Of a stretch of DNA of 64,000 nt, positions 1-8,121 are shown one piece after another. The position numbers and the translations under genes are program-made. The stretch is from the NCBI GenBank assembly GCA_036555755.1, contig DATBKS010000078.1, forward strand, positions 1 to 64,000. The letters are read 5' to 3'. Source of the stretch: JAICJR01 sp036555755. GTDB lineage: Bacteria; Actinomycetota; Thermoleophilia; Solirubrobacterales; Thermoleophilaceae. The notes under the pieces were generated by a model. That model did not search any database, had not been told where the DNA came from, and saw only the letters and a list, made by a program, of their open reading frames with translations. The stretch's first letter is position 1, and every line of letters starts with the position of its first letter.

Positions 1-554
1 GGCTTCGGCAGGTCGGTGCGGTAGACGCGCACGAGCGGACTCGGGTTTGAGCTGCCCCGGTAGCGCACGCGCGCACGGCCTCGCGAGCCGGGCGCCCCGG
101 GCAGGATCTCGCTCGGCGTAACCGCCAGGATCCGCGGGTGCGGCGGCACCGTGTCGAGGATCAGCCGCCGCGTGGCGGTGACTGAGCGCGCCTGGTCGCG
201 GAGCGTCACCCGCAGCCGGTAGACGCCGTTGGGAGCGATCGGACCCTCGTCGGTGCGGCCGTTCCAGATGAACCTGTGACGCCCGTGGTGGAGCCGCTGG
301 TCGTCCACGAGCGTCTTCACGTCGTCGCCCGCCGAGTTGACGAGCGTGGCGGTCACCCGACCGGTGTCGCGCAGCGTGAAGGAGATCTTGACCTTCGACT
401 TCGCGCAGCCGCAGGTCGGCGAGATGTAGCGGTAGTAGTAGACGCGCTCGATGATCGGAGTCGAGCGCTTCAGCCGTTGCGCCACGAGAAACGCCGCCGA
501 GGTGGCGAGCACCAAGACGGCGAACACGACGCGGACCAAGACGCTGCTCGGCAC
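1..554 (-). CDS. Membrane-anchored FlgD-like Ig-domain protein, C-terminus cut by window edge
   Basis: Only about 184 N-terminal codons lie inside the window. From a GTG at 554 the product has one membrane segment (about residues 5-22, rich in Val, Ala and Leu) followed by an exported part. That part contains FTLRDTGRVTATLVN, FIWNGRTDEG and NGVYRLRVTL, which fit the beta-sandwich of FlgD-type Ig-like domains found in bacterial surface proteins. Two Cys sit just before it (SPTCGCAK). The gene starts 35 nt after the LytR_C gene ends and is probably in the same operon. No good Shine-Dalgarno sequence sits next to the GTG, so the exact start is uncertain. The specific role is unknown; an envelope-structural role is inference. 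Confidence 0.7.
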   Translation of the reverse strand, partial: MPSSVLVRVVFAVLVLATSAAFLVAQRLKRSTPIIERVYYYRYISPTCGCAKSKVKISFTLRDTGRVTATLVNSAGDDVKTLVDDQRLHHGRHRFIWNGRTDEGPIAPNGVYRLRVTLRDQARSVTATRRLILDTVPPHPRILAVTPSEILPGAPGSRGRARVRYRGSSNPSPLVRVYRTDLPK

Positions 555-589
555 GCGGGTAAAGGTACCCAGGACCCCTGAGGCGGTGC

Positions 590-1516
590 TTAGCCGGACC
601 CGTTGGCCAGATCGGCGCCGATGATGACCGCGACCGCGGCGTCACCGGCCCGCTGCTGGGTGTCCGAGTCGATCGGCTCGAACTGGTTGATGCCGAGCTT
701 CTTCCCGACGGCCTGCGCGGCGCGGAGGTTGCCCTTCGAGTACTCCACGACCGACTCCGCTTGCTGGCCCTGGGTCAGGGCGTTGTCGGTATTGCCGCGC
801 TTGAAGCCGGCCTGCTCGACCTTGTCGGCGGTCGTGGCGGCCAGACCGGAGACCGTCGTGCCGTTGAGCACCGCGACGGTGACCGTGCTGGGATTGACCG
901 CAGGCGCCTTGTGGGTCTTCTTGGACTTCGAGCTGGAGCTGCCGCTCGAGCTGGAGTTGGTCGACTTCGACGAGGCCTGCGCACCGCCGCCGCCGGAACC
1001 GTTGTCGTTGAGCTGCGAGACGCCGTACACGGCGCCCGCGCCCAGCACGAGGATGCCCACGAGGATAAGGGCGATGTAGCGCGGCGCCGGCCAGTTGATG
1101 CGCCTGTACCACGGTTCGCGTTGCTCGCCGCCATTCATGTTGCCGAGGATCGGCGTGCTCGGGGCGGGAGCGGGAGTGGGCCGCGAGGTGGGCAGCGTCG
1201 GGGGCGGTGGAGCGGGCACGCCACTGGGTGGCGGTGAGGAGGGACTCTGTGGGCGCACGGCGGGAGCCGCCACCGTCGCGGCGGTGGCGGGAGCGGCAGC
1301 CGCAGCCGCGCGCTGCTGCTGCGCCTGTGCCTGCGCGGCCTGTGCCTGCGCGGTGATGCGGGCCTCTTCCTCGGCCGCGCGCTCAGGGGCACGCCCCGCC
1401 CACTCACGCAGTCGCTTTACGTCACGCGCTTGCGAGAAATAGAGGGCGCTGAGCACGGCCAGTCCGACAACTGCCGCAAAACCCGCGTAGGAGCCAATCT
1501 CCTGAACGAGATGCAT
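590..1516 (-). CDS. LytR C-terminal (LytR_C) domain membrane protein
   Basis: The 308-residue product has an N-terminal membrane helix (about residues 8-27), an Ala/Gln-rich probable coiled coil, a long Pro-rich linker, and a second membrane helix (about 145-168, IALILVGILVLGAGAVYG). A Ser/Lys-rich linker leads to a C-terminal domain from about residue 210 (VTVAVLNGTTVSGLAA, then GINQFEPID). That end matches the LytR_C domain, which often accompanies LytR-CpsA-Psr wall-polymer ligases, but the catalytic LCP domain is absent. It lies 14 nt after the sugar dehydratase gene, so a role in surface polysaccharide or wall assembly is likely. The two helices place the LytR_C domain outside the membrane if both ends face out. 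The biochemical function is unknown. Confidence 0.75.
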   Translation of the reverse strand: MHLVQEIGSYAGFAAVVGLAVLSALYFSQARDVKRLREWAGRAPERAAEEEARITAQAQAAQAQAQQQRAAAAAAPATAATVAAPAVRPQSPSSPPPSGVPAPPPPTLPTSRPTPAPAPSTPILGNMNGGEQREPWYRRINWPAPRYIALILVGILVLGAGAVYGVSQLNDNGSGGGGAQASSKSTNSSSSGSSSSKSKKTHKAPAVNPSTVTVAVLNGTTVSGLAATTADKVEQAGFKRGNTDNALTQGQQAESVVEYSKGNLRAAQAVGKKLGINQFEPIDSDTQQRAGDAAVAVIIGADLANGSG

Positions 1517-1530
1517 TACCCGTCAGAACC

Positions 1531-3471
1531 TTAGACGGAATGGCGGGCGCCCAAGTTCGGCCCTATCAGGCCGCGCTCGCGCGCCAACGACGCCACCGTC
1601 TTCGCCAGCTCGTCAGGCTTGCCGTGGTAGACGAGCTCTTCCACTCTGGAAAACGCCTCCTCCACCCACTCGGGGTCAAGCGGCTGCCGTGACGCCGCAA
1701 CGATCTTCTCCGCCGGCGTCGGCATTGGCCGCTCGTCGGGGTTGAACAGCTCTTCGTGCAGCTTCTCGCCCGGGCGTCGACCGACTATGTCAATCGCGAT
1801 GTCTACCCCCGGCTCCTGGCCGGACAGCCGAATCATGTTCTCCGCCAGCTCGATGATCTTCACGGGCTCGCCCATCTCGAGCACGTACACCTCGCCGCCC
1901 TTGCCGAGGTCGCCGGAGCGGATGATCAGCTGCACGGCCTCGGGGATGGTCATGAAGTAGCGCGTCATCGCGGCGTCGGTGACGGTCACCGGTCCGCCCT
2001 CCGCGATCTGGCGGCGGAAGATCGGCACGACCGATCCACTCGAGCCGAGCACGTTGCCGAAGCGAACGGTCGTGTAGCGCGTCTTCGGGAAGCGGTGCTG
2101 CGCGGCCTCGACGGCCCACTCGGCGAGCGTCTTCGACGCGCCCATCACGGTCGCGGGCGACACCGCCTTATCGGTCGAGACGAGCACGAAGCGGCGCACG
2201 CCCGACTCGCCGGCGGCAGCCGCCACGAGGCGGGTGGCCACGGCGTTGTTGCGCACCGCCTCGATCGGGTTCTCCTCCATCAGCGGCACGTGCTTGTAGG
2301 CCGCCGCGTGGAAGACCACGCTAGGACGCTTCTCGATGAACAGCTCGCGCATGCGGGTCGCGTCCTTGCAGTCGGCGAGCACTGCCTGCGCGCGGCTGAA
2401 GTGGCGGCCCTCCTCGAGCTCGCGGCGGATCTCGAAGAGGCCGTTCTCGCTGTTCTCGACGAGGATCAGCTCGCGCGGCCCCACACGGGCAATCTGGCGG
2501 CAGAGCTCCGCGCCGATCGAGCCGCCCGCGCCGGTGACGAGCACCGTCTCGCCGGCAAGGTAGGCGCCGCGGCGGGCGATCTCCATCCGCACTGGCTCGC
2601 GCCCGAGCACGTCCTCCACGCGCACCTCGCGCACCTGGCGCATGAGGTTCACGCCGCCGCGCAGGATCTCGAACACCGTGGGCAGCGTGCGCACCGGGAT
2701 GCTGCGCTCGCGGCAGGCGGAGACGACCTTCTGGCGCAGCTCGCCCGGCGCCGACGGGATCGCGATGATCACCTCGTCCGGCTCGGACATGTCGAGCACG
2801 TCGGGCAGCTCGCCGGTCGTGCCGAGCACCTTCAGCCCGCCGATGCGCATGCCCTGCTTGCGCGGATCGTCGTCCACCCAGCCGATCGGGACCTGGCGCA
2901 GCTCAGGGTTGCGCCGCAGCTCGGCGACCACGAGCTGGCCGCCGTTGCCCGCGCCCACCACCAGCACCTCGCGCCCGTCCTTGTGGCCGAGCGGGGCGCG
3001 GAAGGAGCGCTCCACCAGCACGGTGCGCACCAGGAAGCGGACGCCGCCCACGCCGGCGAGCGTGAGCAGGAAGTCGAGCGCGATCACGCCGCGCGGCGGA
3101 TCGGTGCTCGCCGGGGAAAGCAGGAACAGCGCCACAACGAGGCCCGCGGTGCAGAGGGCGACCGCCTGGAAGATCGCCTCGAAGTCCTTCTGGTCCACGA
3201 AGCGCCAGAGCTTGTGGTACATCCGGAAGAGGGCGAAGACGATCAGCTTGCCCGGGACGACGAACAGAATCGCGCCCCAGAGCAGGCTCTTGTAGCGCTC
3301 CGGCACCCCGCTGTCGAAGCGCAGAGCGAACGCAAGCCACCACGACAGCGCGACGATGCAGCCATCGATGAACACCTGCCCGGCCCGGCGGGCTGCGATC
3401 GATGAGTAGAAGCGGGACTTGAGGGCAGTCAGAAGTCGGCCTTCATTACAGCGGGAAAAGGGCATGCGCAA
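1531..3471 (-). CDS. PglF/FlaA1-type nucleoside-diphosphate-sugar dehydratase/epimerase
   Basis: The 646-residue protein has an N-terminal region of about four membrane helices (roughly residues 33-145), a first Rossmann fold (VVGAGNGG, 171-178) and a second SDR-type NAD(P)-binding domain (TGAGGSIG, 313-320). The active-site stretch STDKAVSP...VMGASK (432-447) has Met where classical SDR enzymes have Tyr; this is known in the membrane UDP-GlcNAc 4,6-dehydratases PglF, WbpM and CapD. It should act on UDP-sugars at the inner membrane face to supply modified sugars for surface glycans. It is first in a minus-strand operon with the LytR_C and Ig-domain genes. The family is confident; the precise sugar substrate cannot be read from sequence. 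Confidence 0.9.
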   Translation of the reverse strand: MRMPFSRCNEGRLLTALKSRFYSSIAARRAGQVFIDGCIVALSWWLAFALRFDSGVPERYKSLLWGAILFVVPGKLIVFALFRMYHKLWRFVDQKDFEAIFQAVALCTAGLVVALFLLSPASTDPPRGVIALDFLLTLAGVGGVRFLVRTVLVERSFRAPLGHKDGREVLVVGAGNGGQLVVAELRRNPELRQVPIGWVDDDPRKQGMRIGGLKVLGTTGELPDVLDMSEPDEVIIAIPSAPGELRQKVVSACRERSIPVRTLPTVFEILRGGVNLMRQVREVRVEDVLGREPVRMEIARRGAYLAGETVLVTGAGGSIGAELCRQIARVGPRELILVENSENGLFEIRRELEEGRHFSRAQAVLADCKDATRMRELFIEKRPSVVFHAAAYKHVPLMEENPIEAVRNNAVATRLVAAAAGESGVRRFVLVSTDKAVSPATVMGASKTLAEWAVEAAQHRFPKTRYTTVRFGNVLGSSGSVVPIFRRQIAEGGPVTVTDAAMTRYFMTIPEAVQLIIRSGDLGKGGEVYVLEMGEPVKIIELAENMIRLSGQEPGVDIAIDIVGRRPGEKLHEELFNPDERPMPTPAEKIVAASRQPLDPEWVEEAFSRVEELVYHGKPDELAKTVASLARERGLIGPNLGARHSV

Positions 3472-3549
3472 GCCGCAGCCGCCCGGGTCATGCTAGCGAC
3501 GATGCGCCCATCTCGCGCGCGTTGTAAGGGCCTTCTCAAGGGCTGCCGC

Positions 3550-3555
3550 TAGGCT
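3550..3555 (+). promoter_or_regulatory. Candidate -10 element TAGGCT of the dedA-family gene
   Basis: TAGGCT fits the actinobacterial -10 pattern TANNNT and lies 12 nt before the ATG at 3568. There is no Shine-Dalgarno sequence between them, so a leaderless or very short-leader mRNA is likely. The same hexamer stands before the DUF4446 gene. Confidence 0.4.
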
Positions 3556-3567
3556 TCTGCGACTTCG

Positions 3568-4218
3568 ATGCTCGTCATCGCCTCGATCAGCGACCGGCTG
3601 GTGGACCTGGCCGTGAACGTGATCGGTGACCTCGGTTTGGCCGGAATCTTCGTCCTCACGGTCGCCGAGAGCGCCTGCATCCCGATTCCAAGCGAAGCCA
3701 CGATGCTTTTCGCCGGCTTCAACGTCGCCGACGGCAAGTTTCCGCTTTGGCAGGCGGTCGGCATCGCCCTCCTGGGCGAGCTCGTGGGCTCCTGCATCGC
3801 CTACGGCGTGGGCTACTTCGGCCGCGTCGACCTGATCGAGAAGCACGGCAAGGCCATCCACATCAGCCCGTCCAAGCTCGCCTGGGCGGACCGCTGGTTC
3901 GAGCGCCACGGCGAGGCGACGGTGTTCTTCGCGCGCATGGTGCCCGTTGTGCGCGCCTTCGTCTCACTGCCCGCAGGCGTGGCTCGTATGCCGTTCAAGC
4001 GCTTCGTGCCGTTCACGGTCCTCGGCTGCCTCCCATGGCTGCTCATCTGGTGCCTGATCGGCAAGGCCGCCGGCGACAACTGGAAGCAGTGGCGCCACTA
4101 CGTCTCGTACGTCGACTACCTGGTGCTCGCCGCGATCGCGATCGGGATCATCTACCTGCTGGTCAAGCGCCGGAACCGGGGCCGGGGCGGGACCGCCGCC
4201 GAGACCGAGGCTGTCTAA
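3568..4218 (+). CDS. DedA / SNARE-associated family membrane protein
   Basis: The 216-residue polytopic protein has the DedA pattern: an early re-entrant-like region (ESACIPIPSEATMLFAG), a glycine-rich segment (GELVGSCIAYGVGYFG), the motif FFARMVPVVRAFVSLPAG near residue 115, and closing hydrophobic helices before a basic tail (VKRRNRGRG). DedA proteins are linked to membrane homeostasis, and some members flip undecaprenyl-phosphate. The next gene encodes undecaprenyl-diphosphatase and starts inside or right at the end of this one. The pair therefore suggests a lipid-carrier recycling module; that functional link is inference. The gene is divergent from the sugar dehydratase gene. Confidence 0.88.
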   Translation: MLVIASISDRLVDLAVNVIGDLGLAGIFVLTVAESACIPIPSEATMLFAGFNVADGKFPLWQAVGIALLGELVGSCIAYGVGYFGRVDLIEKHGKAIHISPSKLAWADRWFERHGEATVFFARMVPVVRAFVSLPAGVARMPFKRFVPFTVLGCLPWLLIWCLIGKAAGDNWKQWRHYVSYVDYLVLAAIAIGIIYLLVKRRNRGRGGTAAETEAV

Positions 4219-5011
4219 CTCGCTGGGTATCGGCCGCGCGCTTGCCCTGGGCGCCATCCAGGGACCTACGGAGCTGCTGCCGGTGTCGAGCTCGGGGCAT
4301 CTCGCGCTGGTGCCGGGCCTGCTGGGCTGGGACTACGAGGGTCTCGACCCGGAACTGCGCAAGTCGTTCGAGGTGGCCCTTCACGCCGGCACGGCGGCGG
4401 CGCTGGCGATCGCGCTGCGCGATGAGGTGGCGGAGGTGCTCACCGCGCTGAACGGCCGGCGGCTCGCGGGCGTGGTGCTGACGTTCGTGCCCGCGGCGCT
4501 CGTGGCGGGCCTGTTCGAGCGGGCGATCGAGGAGCGGCTCGGGTCGGCGCGCTCGGTGGCCGTCGCACAGATCGTCGCCGGGGTAGCGCTCGCCGTGGCG
4601 GACCGCTCGCCCGCCGAGCGCCCACATTCCGAGGCGGGTCTGCGCGACCACTTCCTCATCGGCTGCGGGCAGGCCGCGGCGCTCGCCCCAGGCGTGTCGC
4701 GCAACGGCGCCACGCTCACGGCCGCGCGGCTGCTGCGATTCGAGCGGCGCGCGTCCAGCGTGCTGTCGCGTCACGCGGCCCTGCCGGTGATCGCGGGGGC
4801 CACCGGGCTCAAGGGCATGCGGCTCGCGCGCCGCGGACTGGCGCCCGAGCTGCGCGGTGCCTTTGCGGTGGGCGCCGCCGCCGCGTTCGCCTCCACGCTC
4901 GCCTCGCGCGGGCTGATTGGCGTGATGGACCGCGCGAGTTCCTACCGGCCCTTCGCCGCCTACCGCATCGCCCTGGGCCTGGGCGCGCTTGGGCGCCTCC
5001 GCGGACGTTGA
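4211..5011 (+). CDS. uppP: Undecaprenyl-diphosphatase (UppP/BacA), start codon unclear
   Basis: This integral membrane enzyme dephosphorylates undecaprenyl-diphosphate to recycle the wall lipid carrier. Hallmarks are the N-terminal motif ALGAIQGPTELLPVSSSGH, a central catalytic motif in the form APGVSRNGATLTAARL, and repeated hydrophobic helices. The first motif begins upstream of the only in-frame GTG (4283, inside VSSSGH), and no ATG, GTG or TTG was found in frame before it. I placed the start at a CTG (4211) that overlaps the dedA stop; it gives about 266 residues, normal for the family. Initiation at CTG, or coupling to dedA translation, is inference. Function is well supported; the 5' end is not. 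Confidence 0.82.
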   Translation: MSNSLGIGRALALGAIQGPTELLPVSSSGHLALVPGLLGWDYEGLDPELRKSFEVALHAGTAAALAIALRDEVAEVLTALNGRRLAGVVLTFVPAALVAGLFERAIEERLGSARSVAVAQIVAGVALAVADRSPAERPHSEAGLRDHFLIGCGQAAALAPGVSRNGATLTAARLLRFERRASSVLSRHAALPVIAGATGLKGMRLARRGLAPELRGAFAVGAAAAFASTLASRGLIGVMDRASSYRPFAAYRIALGLGALGRLRGR

Positions 5012-5024
5012 TTGAATAGCCGCA

Positions 5025-6092
5025 ATGGCCGATAGCGCCTACGCACGCGCCGGCGTGGACACGAGCCGCGCCGACAGCGCGATCTCCGGGCTGGTGGACG
5101 TGCTGCGCACGATCGACACCGGCAAGCCGTCGCGGTCGGTGCTGCGCTCCGGACACTACGCGGCTGTGCTCGACCTGAATGGCGTCGGGCTCGCGCTCTC
5201 CACCGACGGCGTGGGCAGCAAGGTGATCGTCGCCGAGCAGCTCGGCCGCTACGACACCGTCGGGGTCGACTGCGTGGCGATGAATGTCAACGATCTCGTG
5301 TGCGTCGGCGCCGAGCCGATCGCGCTGCTCGACTACATCGCGGTCGAGGACGCCGATCCCGACGTGCTGCGGCAGATCGGCGTCGGGCTCAAGGCGGGCG
5401 CCGAGCAGGCCGGAGTCGAGATTCCGGGCGGCGAGCTGGCGCAGCTGCCGGAGCTGATCCGCGGCCATCCTTCCCCGCGCGGCTTCGACCTCGCGGCGTC
5501 CTCCTTCGGGCTGGTCGCGCTCGACGCGATCGTCAGCGGCGAAGCCATCGTGCCGGGCGACGCCGTGATCGGCCTGCCGTCGAACGGCCTTCACTCGAAC
5601 GGGTACACGCTCGCGCGCCGCACGCTGCCACATCTCGAGGAAGCGCCGCCGGAGCTGGGCGGCGCCACCGTCGGCGACGAGCTGCTGCGCCCCACCGCGA
5701 TCTACGTGCGCGCCGCGCTCGACCTCCTGCGCAGCGACGCTGTCGACGTCCACGGGCTCGCGCACATCACGGGCGACGGCTTCCTCAACCTGCCGCGGCT
5801 GTCCGAGACGGTCGGCTGGTCGATCTCCGCCCCCCTGCCGGTGCCGCCCGTATGCGAGCTGGTCGCCGAGCGCGGCTCCGTCTCCGCCGAGGACATGTGG
5901 GAGACGTTCAACATGGGCTGCGGCTTCTGCTGCGTCGTGCCGGAGGCGCAGGCGGGCGCCGCCGTCGAGCTGCTCGGCGACCACCACCCGGGGACGGCCG
6001 TGATCGGAAGCGTGACCGCCGAGGCCGGAGTGGTCGAGTTGCCCGGCGCGGGACTCAACGGCCGCCGCGGCGAGGGCTTCCAGCGCGCATGA
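5025..6092 (+). CDS. purM: Phosphoribosylformylglycinamidine cyclo-ligase (AIR synthetase)
   Basis: The 355-residue protein begins with the PurM signature YARAGVD and has the nucleotide-binding stretch STDGVGSKVIVAEQL, the VGVDCVAMNVNDLVCVGAEP segment and the GLHSNGYTLARR and HITGDGF motifs. It converts FGAM to AIR with ATP in the fifth step of purine synthesis, in the cytosol. Length is typical. The ATG at 5025 is 13 nt after uppP. The ATG of the next gene overlaps the stop (ATGA). I considered its paralogue SelD because a tRNA-Sec gene is present in the window, but the N-terminal AGVD and central motifs are those of PurM. Confidence 0.95.
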   Translation: MADSAYARAGVDTSRADSAISGLVDVLRTIDTGKPSRSVLRSGHYAAVLDLNGVGLALSTDGVGSKVIVAEQLGRYDTVGVDCVAMNVNDLVCVGAEPIALLDYIAVEDADPDVLRQIGVGLKAGAEQAGVEIPGGELAQLPELIRGHPSPRGFDLAASSFGLVALDAIVSGEAIVPGDAVIGLPSNGLHSNGYTLARRTLPHLEEAPPELGGATVGDELLRPTAIYVRAALDLLRSDAVDVHGLAHITGDGFLNLPRLSETVGWSISAPLPVPPVCELVAERGSVSAEDMWETFNMGCGFCCVVPEAQAGAAVELLGDHHPGTAVIGSVTAEAGVVELPGAGLNGRRGEGFQRA

Positions 6093-6448
6093 CCGCGGCG
6101 CGCCTGCGCCGCGCGTGCCTCGCGATGCCGGGCGCGGAGGAGACGTTTCCGTTCGGCCCCGAGAACTCCGTGTTCAAGGTCGCGGGCAAGATGTTCGCCC
6201 TCTCGCGGCTCAAGGGGAAGCCGCTCCGGGTCAGCCTCAAGTGCGAGCCCGCGCTCGCCGAGGGGCTGCGCGGCGCGCACGAGGAGATCATCCCCGGCTA
6301 CCACCTCAACAAGCGCCACTGGAACACCGTCTACCTGAACGGCTCGCTGTCGGAGCAGATGGTGCTCGAGATGATCGAGGACTCCTACGACCTCGTGATG
6401 TCCAAGCTGCCGAAGTCCAGGCAAACCGAGCTCGGCTGGCTGTCGTAA
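6089..6448 (+). CDS. MmcQ/YjbR-family protein
   Basis: A 119-residue cytosolic protein with the YjbR/MmcQ layout: ETFPFGPENSVFKVAGKMFA near the N-terminus, LRVSLKCEP in the middle, and IIPGYHLNKRHWNTVYLNG, the family's typical HWN core. The structure known for this family is a double-wing fold like some DNA-binding domains, but the molecular role is undefined. It overlaps purM by 4 nt (ATGA), so it is cotranslated. The stop codon region TAAGCT doubles as a possible -10 element for the cupin gene downstream. Confidence 0.85.
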   Translation: MTAARLRRACLAMPGAEETFPFGPENSVFKVAGKMFALSRLKGKPLRVSLKCEPALAEGLRGAHEEIIPGYHLNKRHWNTVYLNGSLSEQMVLEMIEDSYDLVMSKLPKSRQTELGWLS

Positions 6449-6451
6449 GCT
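6446..6451 (+). promoter_or_regulatory. Candidate -10 element TAAGCT of the cupin gene
   Basis: TAAGCT fits TANNNT and ends 8 nt before the cupin ATG at 6460, with no Shine-Dalgarno sequence between them. It overlaps the stop codon of the yjbR-like gene, so the cupin gene could have its own leaderless transcript. Confidence 0.35.
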
Positions 6452-6459
6452 CGCGCGTC

Positions 6460-6885
6460 ATGGCCGAACGGGACGTCGGATTCGCAACCCTGGACCCGGG
6501 CAATGGCGAGCGCTTCCAGTCGCTGCGCCGTGAGCTGGGCGTGACGAGCTTCGGAATGAACCTGATCACGCTGCAGCCGCGCGAGCGCGGACGCGTCCAC
6601 AGGCACGAGCAGCAGGAGGAGGTCTACGTCGTGCTCCAGGGTGAGCTCACCCTGATCCTGGAAGACGGCGAGGAGCACGTGCTCGGCCGCGGCAAGCTGG
6701 TCCGCGTCGGCGCGGCCGAGCGGCGCCAGCTCGTGAACCGTGGCGAGGAGCGCCTCGTGATGCTTGCGCTGGGCGGGCACGGCGAGCACGTCGGGCGGGA
6801 CGGCCGGGCGTGGGAGTCCTGGGACGAAGGCGGCGATGGCCGCCCGCCCCAGGAGGTTCCGTTGCCCGACGATCTCCCCGGCTGA
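6460..6885 (+). CDS. Cupin-domain protein
   Basis: A 141-residue protein with one conserved cupin barrel. Metal-ligand motifs are visible: HRHEQQEEVYVVLQGELTL matches motif 1 (HxHxxxEEvyyVleG), and a weaker motif 2 falls in VRVGAAERRQLVNRGEE. Such proteins range from sugar isomerases to sensors and small oxygenases, and the substrate cannot be told from the sequence. The C-terminal 25 residues are Asp/Gly-rich and probably disordered. It follows the YjbR gene by 11 nt and converges on a DoxX gene, with a heptad repeat array between them. Confidence 0.82.
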   Translation: MAERDVGFATLDPGNGERFQSLRRELGVTSFGMNLITLQPRERGRVHRHEQQEEVYVVLQGELTLILEDGEEHVLGRGKLVRVGAAERRQLVNRGEERLVMLALGGHGEHVGRDGRAWESWDEGGDGRPPQEVPLPDDLPG

Positions 6886-6890
6886 GTCGA

Positions 6891-6914
6891 CAGTCCGCAG
6901 TCCGCAGTCCGCAG
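6891..6914. repeat. Heptanucleotide tandem repeat (CAGTCCG)x3.4
   Basis: Three full copies and part of a fourth copy of CAGTCCG fill the 30-nt gap between the convergent cupin and DoxX genes, directly after the DoxX stop codon on the minus strand. The same unit recurs at 8351 and 16670-16745. Confidence 0.85.
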
Positions 6915-6915
6915 G

Positions 6916-7377
6916 TCAGCGCCCGAGGCGTAGCGGTGGGTCATATACGGAGGCCAGCCGTGCCAGCGTGAGTGCACCGAGCATCAGCCCGAAGTCGCGC
7001 AGCGCGATGTCGTAGAAGCCCGAGTAGGTGAGCAGGTTGATCACGATGCCCGCGAGCCAGCCGGCCACCAGATACGCGCCGTAGCGCGGCTTGATGGCCA
7101 CCACGATGCCGGCGACGATCTCCACCGCCCCGACGAAGTACATGAAGTCCTGGCCGGAGCCCGGCGCGATGTTGTTGATCCAGGGCGCGAGGTACTTGGG
7201 CCAGTCGACCAGCACGTTGAAGAACTTGTCCACGCCGAACGCGATCGGCGCGACTGTGAAGGCGAGACGCAGCAGCATGTACGACTGGTAGCGGGCGTCG
7301 CTCCAGTCGGCAGGCGCTGTCGTGGGTATCGAGTCTCGAGTATCGAGCGTCGGGATTGGGACTGCTGTTGATGCCAT
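6916..7377 (-). CDS. DoxX-family membrane protein
   Basis: A 153-residue protein with four predicted membrane helices: LRLAFTVAPIAFGVDKFFN, the FMYFVGAVEIVAGIVVAI region, AYLVAGWLAGIVINLLTY and the LGALTLARLAS end. This matches DoxX, whose members are linked to quinol handling, thiosulfate oxidation or oxidative-stress complexes; the role here is open. The N-terminal 25 residues vary and are encoded in part by 7-bp repeats (7327-7354). It is divergent from the sigma-factor gene, with about 100 nt of shared upstream DNA. Confidence 0.82.
   Translation of the reverse strand: MASTAVPIPTLDTRDSIPTTAPADWSDARYQSYMLLRLAFTVAPIAFGVDKFFNVLVDWPKYLAPWINNIAPGSGQDFMYFVGAVEIVAGIVVAIKPRYGAYLVAGWLAGIVINLLTYSGFYDIALRDFGLMLGALTLARLASVYDPPLRLGR
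7327..7354. repeat. Heptanucleotide repeat (TATCGAG-like)x4 inside the DoxX 5' end
   Basis: Four consecutive 7-mers, TATCGAG, TCTCGAG, TATCGAG and CGTCGGG, fall in the codons of the variable N-terminus of the DoxX protein (PTLDTRDSIP). Period 7 is not a multiple of 3, so copy-number change would shift the frame. Confidence 0.6.
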
Positions 7378-7476
7378 GAACGATCTCCTTTCGGGGTCAT
7401 GGCGTTTGCGTCCACCCGCTGCGATTCCTTACGACGTAAGAAAGAGCGCGCTCGCTGCGTCTGAACTACGCAAGCG

Positions 7477-8121
7477 ATGAGCCCGGTCCTCACACTGTTG
7501 ACCACGATGCCGGAATCGGATGAGTGGCTCGCGTCGCTGACGGCGGGCGGCCGCGAGCAGGAGGACGCGACGGAGCGCCTCCATGGCCTGCTGCTCCGCG
7601 CCGCACGCTTCGAGGTCGGGCGCCGGCGCAGCGCGCTCGACTCGGCGGTGGACGTCGAGCAGCTTGCGGCGGATGCCGCGCACGACGCCCTGATGAAGGT
7701 GCTGGCCAAGCTCGACACGTTCCGGGGCGAGAGCCGCTTCACCACCTGGGTCTACAAGTTCGCGCTGCTCGAGGCGGCCACCAAGGTGCGCCGTCGATCG
7801 TGGCGTGACCGCGAGGTGGCTCTCGACCCCGAAGCCTGGACGCGCATGCCCGTGCTCGAGGAGGGACCCGCAGGCCAGGCCGAGACGAGCGAGCTGATGG
7901 ACGCGGTGCGGCGCGGGATCCAGGAGGTGCTGACCCCGCACCAGCGCGTCGTGCTCGTGTCGGTCACACTGGAGGGCGTGCCCATCGACGTGCTGGCCGA
8001 ACGGCTCGACAGCACCCGCGGCGCGGTCTACAAGACGCTTCACGACGCGCGCCGCAAGCTGCGGCAGCAGCTGGCCGAACAGGGCTTCGACCTCGAGCTT
8101 CAACGTCAGGAGGCCGCATGA
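7477..8121 (+). CDS. ECF-like sigma-70 family RNA polymerase sigma factor
   Basis: The 214-residue protein has region 2 (DAAHDALMKVLAKLDTFRG, then SRFTTWVYKFALLEAATK, the -10 recognition helix) and region 4 with an HTH (PHQRVVLVSVTLEGVPIDV...LDSTRGAVYKTLHDARRKL). It should direct RNA polymerase to a stress or envelope regulon. The start is either the ATG at 7477 or at 7507 (PESDEWL). The next gene overlaps by 4 nt and encodes a small Cys/His protein that fits an anti-sigma partner. The DoxX gene is divergent and may be a target, which is inference. Confidence 0.88.
   Translation: MSPVLTLLTTMPESDEWLASLTAGGREQEDATERLHGLLLRAARFEVGRRRSALDSAVDVEQLAADAAHDALMKVLAKLDTFRGESRFTTWVYKFALLEAATKVRRRSWRDREVALDPEAWTRMPVLEEGPAGQAETSELMDAVRRGIQEVLTPHQRVVLVSVTLEGVPIDVLAERLDSTRGAVYKTLHDARRKLRQQLAEQGFDLELQRQEAA

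Noticed and set aside
1756..3405. A 549-codon open frame on the plus strand opposite the sugar dehydratase gene
   Set aside because: It is a shadow frame rich in His, Ala and Arg with no recognisable domain; the minus-strand gene has clear motifs.
5025..6092. SelD (selenophosphate synthetase) instead of PurM
   Set aside because: The tRNA-Sec gene made this worth checking, but the N-terminal YARAGVD and central motifs are those of PurM, and the SelD N-terminal Cys/Sec loop is absent.
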